The notes beneath the pieces are model-generated. The model made no database searches, was not told the origin of the DNA, and worked only from the letters and a program-made list of their open reading frames with translations. From Lacrimispora celerecrescens (GTDB lineage Bacteria > Bacillota > Clostridia > Lachnospirales > Lachnospiraceae), in contig NZ_JPME01000004.1 of NCBI RefSeq assembly GCF_000732605.1, forward strand, positions 24,659 through 88,658: 64,000 nucleotides of DNA, read 5' to 3'. Numbering within the stretch: the first letter of the stretch is position 1; each line of letters opens with the position of its first letter. Positions 1 through 7,844 of this stretch are shown piece by piece. Position numbers and translations under genes: made by a program.

Positions 1-405
1 AATGAACAGGCAAGGCTGACGTATGAGGATTTCATACGAAAGGTATGGATCGATGTTCCCATGCCTCTGGAGTACATAAATGAGCCATTAATCGAAGAGT
101 TGGAGCTCTTAGAGCCATTTGGCCAGGGCAATGAAAAGCCTTTGTTTGCCCAGAAGGGGCTTAATATCCGAAGTGTTCGTGTTTTAGGGAAAAACAGAAA
201 TGCCGTGAAGTTTTCACTTGCCACGGATCAGGGGACGCCAATGGATGCCATGATGTTCGCTGACGGAGATTCCTTTTTGGAAGAGCTGGGAGACAGCCGG
301 GTACTGGATGTAATCTATTATCCTGCGGTAAATGAATATAACGGGAATAAGAACCTGCAAATTGTAATAAGGAATTATAAGATTCCAAAGAGTCTTGCAA
401 AATGA
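1..405 (+). CDS. recJ: RecJ single-stranded-DNA exonuclease, C-terminal part
   Basis: The reading frame is open from base 1, so this is the 3' end (134 codons) of a gene that begins before the window. The motif LEPFGQGNEKPLF followed by a small beta-rich domain is typical of the C-terminal OB-fold of RecJ, the 5'-3' ssDNA exonuclease used in recombination and mismatch repair. The catalytic DHH and DHHA1 domains lie outside the window. A 7-bp hairpin follows the stop. The family call is firm because the PFGxGN motif is very characteristic. Confidence 0.9.
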   Translation, partial: NEQARLTYEDFIRKVWIDVPMPLEYINEPLIEELELLEPFGQGNEKPLFAQKGLNIRSVRVLGKNRNAVKFSLATDQGTPMDAMMFADGDSFLEELGDSRVLDVIYYPAVNEYNGNKNLQIVIRNYKIPKSLAK

Positions 406-448
406 TTCACTATGAATTAAACTTGTGACAGGAAGTGCAGCATTCAGT

Positions 449-471
449 CGCAGTTCTAATACAAAACTGCG
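449..471 (+). terminator. Hairpin between recJ and glyA
   Basis: A 7-bp stem CGCAGTT/AACTGCG encloses a 9-nt loop. No T-run follows, so it is a weak terminator or a processing structure at most. Confidence 0.3.
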
Positions 472-509
472 GTGATTAAATAAACATAAGGAAAGGCGAG
501 GAAGTGGAC

Positions 510-1757
510 ATGGTAAATGAAGTAATGAAGTTTATCACCGGCTATGACAAGGAAGTGGGAGAAGCCATTGAAAAGGAGTGCGCAAGACAGAGAAGAAATC
601 TGGAATTGATCGCATCGGAAAATATTGTTTCAGAACCGGTTATGATGGCAATGGGTACTGTGCTTACCAACAAGTATGCAGAAGGTTATCCAGGAAAGCG
701 TTATTATGGCGGCTGCGAGGATGTGGATATTGTTGAGACCATTGCCATAGAGCGTGCGAAAGAAATATTTGGCTGTGATTATGCCAACGTCCAGCCTCAT
801 TCCGGGGCTCAGGCCAACATGGCGGTTTTTCTTGCCATGCTTCAGCCAGGGGATACGGTTATGGGTATGGACTTAAACCATGGCGGTCATTTAACCCATG
901 GAAGCCCCGTTAACTTTTCCGGCTTGTATTTTAATATTATCCCATACGGAGTAAATGATGAGGGCTATCTTGATTATGATGAGATGGAAAGGCTTGCCAT
1001 CTTGCACAAACCCAAATTAATTGTTGCAGGTGCCAGTGCCTATGGAAGAGCCATTGATTTTAAGAGATTCCGGGAGGCAGCTGACAAGGCGGGGGCTTAT
1101 CTTATGGTAGATATGGCACACATTGCAGGTCTTGTTGCTGCAGGAGTTCATGAAAGTCCTATCCCTTATGCGGATGTTGTGACTACGACCACTCATAAGA
1201 CTCTTCGGGGGCCGAGAGGCGGAATGATTTTAGCAAATCAGGAAGCTGCGGATAAATTTAACTTCAATAAGGCTATTTTCCCCGGAACTCAGGGAGGGCC
1301 TCTGGAGCATGTGATCGCCGGTAAAGCCGTCTGCTTTGGTGAAGCTTTAAAGCCTGAGTTTAAGACCTATCAGGAGCAGGTGGTGAAAAACGCCAAGGCC
1401 CTGGCTGCTGCCTTGATCAAGCAGGGCTTTAACATTCTGACAGGCGGTACGGATAATCATCTGATGTTGATTGACTTAAGAGGGCTTGAGGTAACCGGTA
1501 AGGAACTGCAGAACCGCTGTGATGAGGTTTATATTACCCTGAACAAAAATGCAGTGCCAAACGATCCAAGAAGTCCATTCGTAACTTCCGGTGTCCGCGT
1601 GGGAACTCCGGCTATTACCTCAAGAGGTTTAAAGGAAGAAGATATGGAAAAAATCGCAGAGTGCATCTGGTTGGCTGCTACGGATTTTGAAAATAAAGCT
1701 GATTACATTCGTGATGAAGTAACAAAGATCTGCGAGAAATATCCGCTGTATGAATAA
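510..1757 (+). CDS. glyA: Serine hydroxymethyltransferase
   Basis: A PLP enzyme that interconverts serine and glycine and charges tetrahydrofolate with a one-carbon unit in the cytoplasm. The protein is about 415 residues, the normal bacterial length. The PLP-lysine motif [14 protein letters not shown] is near residue 230, and the N-terminal LIASEN and [13 protein letters not shown] motifs are present. I chose ATG 510 because AGGAA sits 6 bases upstream; a GTG at 504 with AAAGG 7 bases upstream is possible and would add two residues. The gene stands alone, followed by a long-loop hairpin. Confidence 0.97.
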   Translation: MVNEVMKFITGYDKEVGEAIEKECARQRRNLELIASENIVSEPVMMAMGTVLTNKYAEGYPGKRYYGGCEDVDIVETIAIERAKEIFGCDYANVQPHSGAQANMAVFLAMLQPGDTVMGMDLNHGGHLTHGSPVNFSGLYFNIIPYGVNDEGYLDYDEMERLAILHKPKLIVAGASAYGRAIDFKRFREAADKAGAYLMVDMAHIAGLVAAGVHESPIPYADVVTTTTHKTLRGPRGGMILANQEAADKFNFNKAIFPGTQGGPLEHVIAGKAVCFGEALKPEFKTYQEQVVKNAKALAAALIKQGFNILTGGTDNHLMLIDLRGLEVTGKELQNRCDEVYITLNKNAVPNDPRSPFVTSGVRVGTPAITSRGLKEEDMEKIAECIWLAATDFENKADYIRDEVTKICEKYPLYE

Positions 1758-1764
1758 AAGAATA

Positions 1765-1868
1765 TAAAAAAGAGGCTGCGATGAGAGAGGTCACATCGGA
1801 TTTTGTGCAAGAAATGGATTATTATGCTCAGTATCTGATAAGAACTTTTTCATGGCAGCCTTTTTTAT
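1765..1868 (+). terminator. Long-loop terminator after glyA
   Basis: AAAAAAGAGGCTGC (from 1766) can pair with GGCAGCCTTTTTT ending near 1866, leaving a loop of about 75 nt that holds a small GATG/CATC hairpin. The T-rich 3' arm suits termination. The long loop makes the call uncertain. Confidence 0.5.
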
Positions 1869-1920
1869 TTTTAACAATTATTTAATACTCCATCAGTAAC
1901 AAATATATTATACTATAACG

Positions 1921-1941
1921 GGTTGAGCGCATTGCTCAACC
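1921..1941 (+). promoter_or_regulatory. 8-bp hairpin in the motA leader
   Basis: A perfect inverted repeat GGTTGAGC-gcatt-GCTCAACC lies just after a possible -10 (TATACT, 1909-1914) and 26 bases before the motA ATG. It could be an mRNA 5' stem or an operator. No good -35 was found. Confidence 0.4.
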
Positions 1942-1967
1942 AATATGGATCATACAAAGGAGAAACT

Positions 1968-2771
1968 ATGGAAATAACCACCATCTTAGGAGTTATAGTC
2001 GGCGTTATCGCCGTTGTCGGCGCTATGATTTTTAAGCACATTAATTTTTCAGTCCTCATTAACCCAGCTGCCTTTTTTGTTATTATTGTCGGCACTGTTG
2101 CTACAATTTTGAATTCTTTTCCCAGCCAGAATATTAAATCCATCGGTTCGCTGTTTCGAGTCCTTTTTACTAAACAAAAAAGATCCTCTGAAGCAGAAAT
2201 GATTGAATTAATGTATGAACTATCCAAACAAGCCCGCTCAGAGGGCCTTTTATCTCTGGAGGTTAAAGCAGAAGAACTACAAGACCCTTTTTTAAAAAAA
2301 GGAATTCGTTTGCTTGTTGACGGTGCTGGAGAAGAACTGATCGAGGAGATTTTGGAAACGGAAATCGCTGCAATGGAAAAAAGACATGAAATCAATGCCA
2401 GTATTTTTTCATCAGCAGGTACCTATGCTCCTACCCTGGGTGTTTTGGGCGCAGTATTCGGTTTGATTGCAGCGATGTCATCAATCAACGATACGGAACG
2501 AATGGCAGAAGCAATTGCTGCGGCCTTTATTGCAACGATTCTCGGTATTTTCACCGGCTATGTTCTATGGAACCCATTCGCCAAAAAGCTTAAAGTAAAA
2601 AGCCAGCAGGAAGTCATGGCAAAAGAAATTATTATAAAAGGTGTATTATCCATGCATAATGGGGATTCCCCCTTTATACTTAGAGAAAAGTTACTTGCTG
2701 CCCTTCCGAAATCCATGCAGAAAAAAATAACTGAGCAGGACCATGCATCGGAACAGGGCAAAAAGGGATAA
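1968..2771 (+). CDS. motA: Flagellar motor stator protein MotA
   Basis: MotA forms the proton- or sodium-conducting stator with MotB in the cytoplasmic membrane. The 267-residue product has two N-terminal membrane segments (about residues 4-22 and 30-50), a long charged cytoplasmic loop and two more membrane segments (about 150-170 and 180-205). The second pair holds the APTLGVLGA proline motif. The start is ATG 1968, with AGGAG 5 bases upstream; the frame is open further 5' but no better start is seen. motB follows 11 bases later, so the two are co-transcribed. No other flagellar genes are in the window. Confidence 0.92.
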   Translation: MEITTILGVIVGVIAVVGAMIFKHINFSVLINPAAFFVIIVGTVATILNSFPSQNIKSIGSLFRVLFTKQKRSSEAEMIELMYELSKQARSEGLLSLEVKAEELQDPFLKKGIRLLVDGAGEELIEEILETEIAAMEKRHEINASIFSSAGTYAPTLGVLGAVFGLIAAMSSINDTERMAEAIAAAFIATILGIFTGYVLWNPFAKKLKVKSQQEVMAKEIIIKGVLSMHNGDSPFILREKLLAALPKSMQKKITEQDHASEQGKKG

Positions 2772-2782
2772 GGTGATCACGT

Positions 2783-3568
2783 ATGTCAAAAAAAAGAGAG
2801 CATGTACACCAGGAAGAAGAAGCCGGCGAAGCATGGCTGTTGCCATATTCAGATCTAATGACCCTGCTGCTGGCAGTTTTTATTGTACTATTTGCTGTCA
2901 GTAAGATCGATGCCGAAAAAGCGCAGCAGATTTCCGAACAGTTTTCAGGAACAATGATGAATAAAGGCTATGAAACCGGGGTATCATCGGGAGCTGGTTC
3001 AAACGGAAACGGTGCACAGACAGGCGGTCCGTTAAATATTGAGACACAAAGCGAGCTGGAGAGTTTTATGGGAGAGTATGAACTCAGAAAGCTGGAAAAT
3101 TTAAAAGCCGAACTAGATACAAAACTACATAATCAAGGCATGGATCAGTCCGTATCAACTATGATTGATATGCGCGGCCTTGTAATCAGGCTTAATAACG
3201 CCATATTCTTTGATTCAGGAAGTGCGGAAATTAAAAAACAAAGCGAGGATACTTTAGTTGAAGTAGCAGGTCTACTGAATACGATTGATAATTATATACG
3301 TGTTGAGGGGCATACCGACAACGTTCCGATTAGACGAAGTAACTATCCTTCGAACTGGGAATTATCTACAGCGAGAGCGGTCAATGTTGTAAAGCTTTTT
3401 ATTGATAAATGTAATTTTTCGCCGGATAAGCTAATCGCTGTCGGCTATGGCGAGTTTAAACCTGTGGCAGACAATGCGACAGCTGAAGGGAGAGCAAAAA
3501 ACAGGCGTATTGATGTGATTGTCCTAAGTTCAAAATACGACAATCTGGAAGAACAGCTTGTGAAGTGA
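2783..3568 (+). CDS. motB: Flagellar motor stator protein MotB (OmpA family)
   Basis: The partner of MotA. The 261-residue product has one N-terminal membrane helix (about 20-43) starting PYSDLMTLLL, where Asp24 matches the ion-binding aspartate. A glycine-rich linker follows, then an OmpA-type peptidoglycan-binding domain (about 125-250) with GHTDNVPI, NWELSTARA and GRAKNRRIDV. The second gene of a two-gene operon, ending in a strong terminator. Confidence 0.94.
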   Translation: MSKKREHVHQEEEAGEAWLLPYSDLMTLLLAVFIVLFAVSKIDAEKAQQISEQFSGTMMNKGYETGVSSGAGSNGNGAQTGGPLNIETQSELESFMGEYELRKLENLKAELDTKLHNQGMDQSVSTMIDMRGLVIRLNNAIFFDSGSAEIKKQSEDTLVEVAGLLNTIDNYIRVEGHTDNVPIRRSNYPSNWELSTARAVNVVKLFIDKCNFSPDKLIAVGYGEFKPVADNATAEGRAKNRRIDVIVLSSKYDNLEEQLVK

Positions 3569-3599
3569 GAATGAAATTTACCCAATGTAAGATTATATA

Positions 3600-3634
3600 A
3601 AAACTGTGCGGCATATAGCCGCGCAGTTTTTTTA
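3600..3634. terminator. Bidirectional terminator between motB and the DUF1540 gene
   Basis: AAACTGTGCGGC pairs with GCCGCGCAGTTT around a 4-5-nt loop, with a T-run on both strands. It serves motB on the plus strand and the convergent small gene at 3665-3835 on the minus strand. Confidence 0.88.
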
Positions 3635-3664
3635 GGAGGAAATTAAATTATGCAAATTATGCTG

Positions 3665-3835
3665 TTATGCCTGGTTCTTGAAAGATTCGCAGTCAGTGCA
3701 TTCTTTTTTAGTGGGATTTTGTTCATGTGTTCCCACTTTAATTTTCTCCAGTGTGCAATAATCTTCGCTTTTTGCATGATAAGCGCAATTATCGATGGAG
3801 CATTGGATACATTCGTTTTTTCCGTTTACTAACAT
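3665..3835 (-). CDS. Small cysteine-rich DUF1540-type protein
   Basis: A 56-residue protein beginning MLVNGKNECIQCSIDNC. Cysteine spacing (CxxC, C, C, CxxC) together with the T-x-C-x-x-C-x-S-F ending fits the DUF1540 family, a presumed metal-binding domain of unknown role common in Firmicutes. AAGGAGG lies 6 bases upstream of the ATG, and the gene ends at a bidirectional terminator. The overlapping plus-strand frame (3650-3832) is hydrophobic with irregular composition and is taken as its shadow. Function is unknown. Confidence 0.85.
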   Translation of the reverse strand: MLVNGKNECIQCSIDNCAYHAKSEDYCTLEKIKVGTHEQNPTKKECTDCESFKNQA

Positions 3836-3953
3836 GGGTAAACCTCCTTATTGATTATTACATCTATATTGTTGTCAAAATTAACGGAATTATTTTGGCA
3901 ATTTTTTCTTAAACAGAGTGTGTTATATTTTTGTTAAACAAAAAGTTTTTCAG

Positions 3954-3982
3954 TTGACCAAAAAAATATTTTGTGCTAATCT
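3954..3982 (+). promoter_or_regulatory. Sigma-A-type promoter of the permease gene
   Basis: TTGACC, a 17-bp spacer and TAATCT. It lies 58 bases upstream of the NCS2 permease start. A possible operator (AAACAGT/ACTGTTT, 3994-4017) follows at about the expected start of transcription. Confidence 0.6.
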
Positions 3983-3993
3983 TTTTTTCGTCA

Positions 3994-4017
3994 AAACAGT
4001 ACAAAATTCGACTGTTT
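3994..4017 (+). promoter_or_regulatory. Inverted repeat in the permease leader
   Basis: AAACAGT, a 10-base spacer and ACTGTTT lie about 12 bases downstream of the -10 and 23 bases before the ATG. This is a position suited to a repressor operator or a leader hairpin. The aptamer core of a purine riboswitch was not seen here. Confidence 0.35.
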
Positions 4018-4039
4018 ACTAATTATGGAGGTGTAGTAT

Positions 4040-5413
4040 ATGGATAATTCAAAGCAATACAATCTGATTTACCAGCTTGATGGCAGGCCACCATTAAAAG
4101 TTGCGGTTCCTTTAGGTCTTCAGCATGTTATGGCAATGTTCGTTGGAAACCTGGCCCCAATCTTTATCCTTACCGGTGCTATGAGCACACAGGATGCACC
4201 TTTTCCTCCGGAATTACGGATCATGATGATTCAGTGCGCCATGTTCGTATCTGGGCTTGCAACCCTTCTTCAGCTTTATCCACTGAAGCTGGGAATCATC
4301 CAGGTGGGAGCACGCCTTCCCATCGTTATGGGAACTGCTTTTGCTTTCGTTCCGACTATGCAGGGGCTAGGGGCAAAGCTGTTGGCGGAACAGATCGCTC
4401 CGGTTGAGGCCATGGGCTACGTATTGGGCGGTGTAATCGCAGGAAGCTTGATCGAACTGATCATGGGTATTTTCTTAAAACCGCTGAAAAGATTTTTCCC
4501 GCCTCTGGTAATCGGCTCGGTTCTCATTACCATTGGTATCAAACTGCTTACGACTGGCGCTACATACTTTGTAGGAGGTGCAGGCGCAAAGGATATCGGC
4601 GCAGGAAAGTACTGGCTTGTCGGCGGCATCGTGCTATTAGTCATTGTTCTGCTTAACCGTTTTGCGACCGGCATGTTGAAAGCGACTGCTATTTTAATCG
4701 GTATCATCGTCGGCTACATTGTAGCTGCCCTTATGGGAATGGTTAACTTTGGAACTGTTTCCAGTGCAGCATGGTTCAGCGTTCCAATGCCATTTATGAT
4801 TAAGCCTCTGTTCCGTTCCGATATCGTTTTCCCCTTCTTTGCGGTATACGTGGTTGCAGGTCTAGAGACCATGGGGAATGCAAATGGTATCACGATTTCC
4901 GCTTTTGGACGTGAAGCCACTGCGGAAGAGATTTCCGGCGGAATTATATCTGATGCTGTCAGCTGTGCATTTGCAGGCATCTTCAATGTTCTTCCAAACA
5001 CGGCTTTCGGCCAGAACGTGGGTATCATTGCAATGACTAAGGTTATTAACCGGTTCTGTATCGCTATCGGCGCCATAGTTCTGATACTTGCAGGCTTGTT
5101 CCCTAAAATCGGTGCGATTTTCAATGCTATGCCTAACTGCGTTATGGGTGGTGCGGTAATTACTGTTTTCGCCATGATTTTCTTAAATGGTGTAAAGATG
5201 GTATTAAAAGAAGGTTTAGATGACAAAAACAGCCTGATCCTTGCCATTACGCTTGGCCTTGGTTTTGGTGTGGGGAGTTTAAGCGATTCAGTGAAGGAAA
5301 ACTTCCCCGCAGTACTCCGCTTTATCTTTGCGGAGCCAGTGGCTGCAGTCTGTATCGTCAGTGTTCTGGCGTGTATCTTTTTAAGACCGGAAGCTTCTAA
5401 AACAACAAAGTAG
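4040..5413 (+). CDS. NCS2-family nucleobase (xanthine/uracil) permease
   Basis: An integral membrane protein of 457 residues with about 12-14 hydrophobic segments. The N-terminal LGLQHVMAMFVG and C-terminal NTAFGQNVGIIAMTKV motifs are signatures of the nucleobase:cation symporter-2 family, which imports xanthine, uric acid or uracil. The xanthine-dehydrogenase-like operon 1.2 kb downstream favours a purine substrate, but the sequence alone does not decide this. The GGAGGTG ribosome site is 9 bases before the ATG. Monocistronic: it has its own promoter and a terminator. Confidence 0.9.
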   Translation: MDNSKQYNLIYQLDGRPPLKVAVPLGLQHVMAMFVGNLAPIFILTGAMSTQDAPFPPELRIMMIQCAMFVSGLATLLQLYPLKLGIIQVGARLPIVMGTAFAFVPTMQGLGAKLLAEQIAPVEAMGYVLGGVIAGSLIELIMGIFLKPLKRFFPPLVIGSVLITIGIKLLTTGATYFVGGAGAKDIGAGKYWLVGGIVLLVIVLLNRFATGMLKATAILIGIIVGYIVAALMGMVNFGTVSSAAWFSVPMPFMIKPLFRSDIVFPFFAVYVVAGLETMGNANGITISAFGREATAEEISGGIISDAVSCAFAGIFNVLPNTAFGQNVGIIAMTKVINRFCIAIGAIVLILAGLFPKIGAIFNAMPNCVMGGAVITVFAMIFLNGVKMVLKEGLDDKNSLILAITLGLGFGVGSLSDSVKENFPAVLRFIFAEPVAAVCIVSVLACIFLRPEASKTTK

Positions 5414-5419
5414 TAAACT

Positions 5420-5455
5420 AAACCCCGTTCGGATGAGATCCGGTCGGGGTTTTTC
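5420..5455 (+). terminator. Terminator after the permease gene
   Basis: The outer stem AACCCCG/CGGGGTT and an inner GGAT/ATCC stem are followed by TTTTTC. The -35 of the next promoter begins in its T-run. Confidence 0.88.
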
Positions 5456-5484
5456 TTGGAGCCGGGAAGGAGATATGGTATACT
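5456..5484 (+). promoter_or_regulatory. Promoter of the SDR gene
   Basis: TTGGAG, a 17-bp spacer and TATACT. It is packed directly against the preceding terminator and gives a leader of only about 18 bases. Confidence 0.6.
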
Positions 5485-5507
5485 GTAAAAAAAGGGGAGG
5501 GAAAAGA

Positions 5508-6410
5508 ATGAAGAAAAAAATAATGGTCACAGGTTCTGAGGGTTTCCTTGGAGGAAGAATTGCCGCATATTATGAAAAGGATTATGATGTGATCCGGGTG
5601 GGACATAAGAGCCTGGACATCACGGATGAAAAAGCGGTGGTTGAATATATAAAGGATAAAAGCCCTGACGCAGTAATCCATTGCGCTGCAATATCAAACA
5701 CCAGGGTATGCGAGGAAAATCCTGCACTTTCTGAGGCAGTGAACCGGAGAGGATCCGTCAACATTGCCAAAGCATGCAGGGAGATTGGCAGCAGGCTGCT
5801 ATTTATGAGCTCGGATCAGATTTATGGGGGCAGCAGGCAAATGGCACCGAATAAGGAAACTGATATAATCCCTCTTATCAATGTTTATGGGGCTCACAAA
5901 AAGCAGGCAGAGGATGAGATTCTGGAGATTTTACCAGAGGGGATCTGCCTTCGCCTCACATGGATGTATGATTTCCCGGTCAGAGGCCTTAAAAGCAACT
6001 CAAACCTCCTGGTCAACTTATTAAGATCCATGGTACAGAACCGCCCTATTAAGCTTTCGGTTTCCGATTACCGCGGCATTACCTGGGTACAGGAAGTGGT
6101 GAAAAATATGGAGCCTGCCATGGACCTGCCTGGCGGAATTTATAATTTTGGCAGTGAAAGTACCCTTTCCGCTTATGAAATAGGAAGCAGAGTCTTTCAA
6201 ATGCTTGATAAAAACGGTAACAGGGGGAACTTTGTGAGCCCGAATGAAACAGTGGCCGGGAACAATCCCAGAAACTTAACCATGGATATGGGAAAGCTTA
6301 AGGCCTATGGGATCAGTTTTTCTGAAACAGTAACGGGATTTTCAAAATGCCTTGAGGCAAATCCTGAATATGTTTGTGCCTTAATTGGAGAATCTATTGT
6401 CGAAATTTGA
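5508..6410 (+). CDS. RmlD-like NAD(P)-dependent sugar-nucleotide reductase (extended SDR)
   Basis: The 300-residue protein opens with the Rossmann motif GSEGFLGG (residues 9-16). It has the SDQIYGG region and an active-site tyrosine-lysine pair in VYGAHKKQAED. It resembles dTDP-4-dehydrorhamnose reductase (RmlD) and related epimerase/dehydratase proteins. No other rhamnose genes are adjacent, so the substrate is unknown. ATG 5508 is chosen because GGGGAGGG lies 5-12 bases upstream; the frame is open further 5' but that part contains the previous terminator. Monocistronic. Confidence 0.82.
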   Translation: MKKKIMVTGSEGFLGGRIAAYYEKDYDVIRVGHKSLDITDEKAVVEYIKDKSPDAVIHCAAISNTRVCEENPALSEAVNRRGSVNIAKACREIGSRLLFMSSDQIYGGSRQMAPNKETDIIPLINVYGAHKKQAEDEILEILPEGICLRLTWMYDFPVRGLKSNSNLLVNLLRSMVQNRPIKLSVSDYRGITWVQEVVKNMEPAMDLPGGIYNFGSESTLSAYEIGSRVFQMLDKNGNRGNFVSPNETVAGNNPRNLTMDMGKLKAYGISFSETVTGFSKCLEANPEYVCALIGESIVEI

Positions 6411-6443
6411 CGAATTTAATAAAAAAATCTTAAAGCCATTGTC

Positions 6444-6481
6444 AAAACCGGAAGGAGTATGATATACTCTTTTCGGTTTTT
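6444..6481 (+). terminator. 17-bp hairpin terminator after the SDR gene
   Basis: Arms 6444-6460 and 6464-6480 pair over all 17 positions (two G-T) around a GAT loop, with a T-run at the end. A promoter-like TTGTCA-18-TATACT (6439-6468) lies within the same bases and points at the molybdenum-hydroxylase operon. Confidence 0.85.
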
Positions 6482-6602
6482 CTAATATATAATATGATAA
6501 TTATAAGTCATACTAATTAATGAAGCGGTGTTTTACTGATAGATAAGGGAAAAACGGATAGCAGACAACGATGAGAGCTTGGGAGCCAGGAGGACAGTTC
6601 CA

Positions 6603-7379
6603 ATGATTCGATTTAAAAATTATGTAAAAGCAGAAAACCTGGAGGAGGCCTTTGCACTGAATCAGAAGAAGAGCAGTGTAATAGGCGGAGGCATGATGTG
6701 GCTGAAGGTACAGAGCCGGGTGAAAATGACACTGGTGGATTTATCCGGGCTTGGGCTTGATGGGATTGAAGAAAAGGAAGATGAGTTTTCCATAGGTGCC
6801 ATGTGTACCCTGCGCCAGCTGGAAACCCATGAAGGGCTGAACGCATGCTTTAACGGTGTTTTTAAAGAGTGCACCCGTTCCATTGTTGGAGTTCAGTTCC
6901 GAAACGGAGCAACCGTAGGTGGAAGCGTATTCGGCAGGTTTGGATTTTCTGATATCATCACCTGTCTTTTGGCCCTTGATACCTATGTGGAGCTGTACAA
7001 GGGAGGCCTGGTACCTTTGGAAGAATTTTGCCGGATGAAGAGTAACAGAGATATCCTGGTCCGTATCCATATAAAAAAGGATGGAAGAAGAGCAGTTTAC
7101 GCTTCCCAGCGTATGTCAAAAACAGATTTTCCTGTAATTGCCTGCTGTGCAGCCCAAAAAGCCGGAAAATTCTATGTCTCGGTGGGAGCAAGGCCAGCAA
7201 AGGCGGAGCTGGTTGTGCTTGAAGAAAACCAGGATTGTCTTAAAGAAGAACTTGCCAAAAGAGCATCGGAACGCTTCACCTATGGTACCAATATGAGGGG
7301 AAGCGGTGCCTATCGGAAGAATTTGGCTGAAATATATATAAAAAGGCTTTTAGAAGCGCTGGAACAGGAGGAACGGTAA
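6603..7379 (+). CDS. Molybdenum hydroxylase (xanthine dehydrogenase type), FAD subunit
   Basis: A 258-residue FAD-binding subunit. The GGGMMW and NGATVGGSVFGRFGFSDI segments correspond to the flavin-binding loops of the CoxM/XdhB family. It passes electrons from the iron-sulfur subunit to NAD+ or another acceptor. ATG 6603 has AGGAGG 9 bases upstream; a TTG at 6579 lacks support. The stop touches the next start (7380), so this is the first gene of a three-gene operon (FAD, 2Fe-2S, Mo). Confidence 0.9.
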   Translation: MIRFKNYVKAENLEEAFALNQKKSSVIGGGMMWLKVQSRVKMTLVDLSGLGLDGIEEKEDEFSIGAMCTLRQLETHEGLNACFNGVFKECTRSIVGVQFRNGATVGGSVFGRFGFSDIITCLLALDTYVELYKGGLVPLEEFCRMKSNRDILVRIHIKKDGRRAVYASQRMSKTDFPVIACCAAQKAGKFYVSVGARPAKAELVVLEENQDCLKEELAKRASERFTYGTNMRGSGAYRKNLAEIYIKRLLEALEQEER

Positions 7380-7844
7380 ATGGAGATCGAATTTACACTG
7401 AATGGAAAAATGACGTATGAGGAAATCGCAGATGATACCACTTTATTCCATCTCCTTAGAAGAAAGGGCTGCTACAGCGTAAAATGCGGATGCGAAACGG
7501 AAAACTGTGGACTTTGCACGGTGTTGGTCAATGGAAAATCTAGGCTATCCTGCTCATTTTTAGCTGCAAGGGCAAATGGCTGTGATGTGGTGACCTTAGA
7601 AGGCGTGGAAAAGGAAGCGAAACTGTTTGGATCCTATCTGGCGGCAGAAGGTGCGGAGCAGTGCGGTTTCTGCAGTCCGGGACTTATTATGAATGTGCTG
7701 GCAATGGAAAGAGAAGAAATCCTTGATGATGAGGGGATAAAAGAATATCTGGCCGGGAATTTATGCCGGTGCAGCGGCTATATGGGACAGCTTCGGGCCA
7801 TAAAGAACTATTTAAGCAGAGGAGAAAAAAGGGATGAATTATAA
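7380..7844 (+). CDS. Molybdenum hydroxylase, [2Fe-2S] subunit
   Basis: A 154-residue CoxS/XdhC-type subunit with two [2Fe-2S] clusters. The plant-type ferredoxin cluster motif is CGCETENCGLCTV with a later C (about residues 36-60). The second cluster motif is CGFCSPG ... CRCSGY (about 98-135). Electrons flow from the Mo site through these clusters to the FAD subunit. It begins on the base after the previous stop and overlaps the next gene by 11 bases. Confidence 0.95.
   Translation: MEIEFTLNGKMTYEEIADDTTLFHLLRRKGCYSVKCGCETENCGLCTVLVNGKSRLSCSFLAARANGCDVVTLEGVEKEAKLFGSYLAAEGAEQCGFCSPGLIMNVLAMEREEILDDEGIKEYLAGNLCRCSGYMGQLRAIKNYLSRGEKRDEL

Noticed and set aside
3650..3832. 60-codon plus-strand ORF with AGGAGGA upstream
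   Set aside because: The protein is an irregular hydrophobic string, and the minus strand here encodes a recognisable DUF1540-type protein with its own ribosome site; the plus frame is a shadow.
3836..4039. Purine riboswitch before the NCS2 permease
   Set aside because: The conserved aptamer loop sequences are absent; only a simple inverted repeat is present.
4714..5247. 177-codon minus-strand ORF in the permease gene
   Set aside because: Antisense shadow of membrane helices.
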